NCBI GenBank assembly: GCA_027449105.1
Contig: DAIDMG010000013.1
Location: 1 to 35,037, forward strand
DNA length: 35,037 nucleotides
Source of the DNA: Acidiphilium sp.
GTDB taxonomy: Bacteria > Pseudomonadota > Alphaproteobacteria > Acetobacterales > Acetobacteraceae
Direction: 5' to 3'
Under the pieces are notes generated by a model that was not told where the DNA came from, made no database searches, and saw nothing but the letters and a program-made list of their open reading frames with translations. The translations under genes were made by a program, and so were the position numbers. Positions 34,587 to 35,037 of the stretch are shown one piece after another (the stretch's first letter is position 1; the number at the start of each line of letters is the position of its first letter).

Positions 34587-34661
34587 AGCCTCCCTCCTTG
34601 ATCTCGGAAGCCCGCCGAAATAGCTGTGATCGGGCACCAAATCGCAATTTTTCTTCATCGT

Positions 34662-35037
34662 TCATGAAGGTTTACCCATGCCTACAGAGGTAGGCGACGT
34701 AACAAGTTGAACCGTGTCATTTTTTCCGTAAAGAAACGACGCCGCAAGAAGCTGTCGAGTGTATTCAGCCCCTGGCGCGGCCAGCAGTGCCGCGGTTGCT
34801 CCGACTTCTATCAGTCTTCCCGATCGCAGTACGGCGATCGTATCGGCCATATAGCTAATAGCGGCGACATCGTGACTGATGAGGATATAGCTCACCCCGT
34901 CCTGTTGTGCCAAGTCCTTTAAAAGGTTTAACAGCGCCGCTTGGGTCGATACATCAAGATTGGACGTTGGTTCGTCAAGGACAATGACGGCAGGCTTGGC
35001 AGCCAAGGCCCGCGCGATGGCAATCCTTTGAGCCTGT
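34662..35037 (-). CDS. ABC transporter ATP-binding protein, C-terminal part, cut by window edge
   Basis: The frame is open to the window edge. Visible parts are the end of the signature region (QAQRIAIARAL; the LSGGQ itself is outside), Walker B VIVLDEPTS, the D-loop with SNLDVSTQ and the H-loop ISHDVAAISYMADTIAVL, followed by GRLIEVGATAALLAAPGAEYTRQLL. That tail and the LDVSTQ motif resemble the peptide/nickel (Opp/Dpp, NikE, GsiA) import ATPases, in which the AP..YTR.LL segment is typical. Substrate cannot be told. It ends 75 bp before exbB. A 6-bp hairpin CTTCAT/ATGAAG (34653-34669) spans its stop codon but lacks a T-run. Confidence 0.9.
   Translation of the reverse strand, partial: QAQRIAIARALAAKPAVIVLDEPTSNLDVSTQAALLNLLKDLAQQDGVSYILISHDVAAISYMADTIAVLRSGRLIEVGATAALLAAPGAEYTRQLLAASFLYGKNDTVQLVTSPTSVGMGKPS

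Noticed and set aside
1-35037. CRISPR arrays, tRNA or rRNA genes, insertion sequences
   Set aside because: No regularly spaced repeats, no recognisable tRNA/rRNA segments and no transposase-like frames were found by eye.

Overview
The window looks like chromosomal core-genome DNA of an alphaproteobacterium, most likely of the Acetobacteraceae/Rhodospirillales group. The evidence is gene content and order: an infA-maf-RNase E/G-like-yacG run, hisB-hisH-(GNAT)-hisA-hisF-hisE followed by a HIT gene, a short HisZ-dependent HisG, a tatD-MBL-aminopeptidase cluster and minCDE. This placement is recalled from family knowledge and was not computed. I see no rRNA, tRNA, CRISPR array, transposase, prophage gene or plasmid function.

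Layout. 1-2082 (minus): 5' part of ahcY (cut by the window edge) and rho, separated by about 417 bp with no convincing gene but a perfect 9-bp hairpin. 2332-8591 (plus): a tightly packed run hisB-hisH-GNAT-hisA-hisF-hisE-HIT-nagA/murQ, with mostly overlapping or near-touching genes. 8588-11563 (minus): minC-minD-minE and a Gfo/Idh/MocA oxidoreductase. 11773-15285 (plus): secD, secF and a stand-alone EAL phosphodiesterase. 15435-17020 (minus): prs and a GST. 17149-21190 (plus): hisG-hisD, then infA-maf-RNase E/G-like-yacG. 21133-21738 (minus): a LOG-type phosphoribohydrolase. 21879-22871 (plus): a membrane-anchored LysM protein. 23100-25887 (minus): tatD, an MBL-fold hydrolase and an M29 aminopeptidase. 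25888-26743: about 850 bp of AT-richer sequence without a recognisable gene. 26744-30834: cysQ (minus), pepA (plus), hldE (minus). 30915-32562 (plus): hslO and a lipoprotein. 32564-35037 (minus): an ABC ATPase (cut by the window edge), exbB/tolQ, exbD/tolR and xerC.

How the genes work together. Histidine biosynthesis is split into two blocks about 8.6 kb apart, hisBHAFE and hisGD. hisC, hisI and the hisZ needed by a short HisG are not in the window. The PRPP synthase gene prs is divergent from hisG, the first PRPP-consuming step. Envelope functions recur: Sec translocation, Min division-site selection, ADP-heptose synthesis, LysM and lipoproteins, ExbBD energy coupling and cell-wall sugar recycling.

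Most notable points: (1) one 681-residue protein joining NagA (GlcNAc-6-P deacetylase) to MurQ (MurNAc-6-P etherase), two consecutive steps of murein amino-sugar recycling; (2) an identical 12-bp perfect palindrome TTGTCATGACAA on each side of pepA, one copy covering the cysQ start codon; (3) a much reduced RNase E/G-like protein that keeps both catalytic aspartates; (4) a basic N-terminal extension of about 55 residues on HisE; (5) overlapping operator-like dyads in the AT-rich gap. I see no clear sign of a wholly new multi-gene system; most of the window is ordinary housekeeping DNA.
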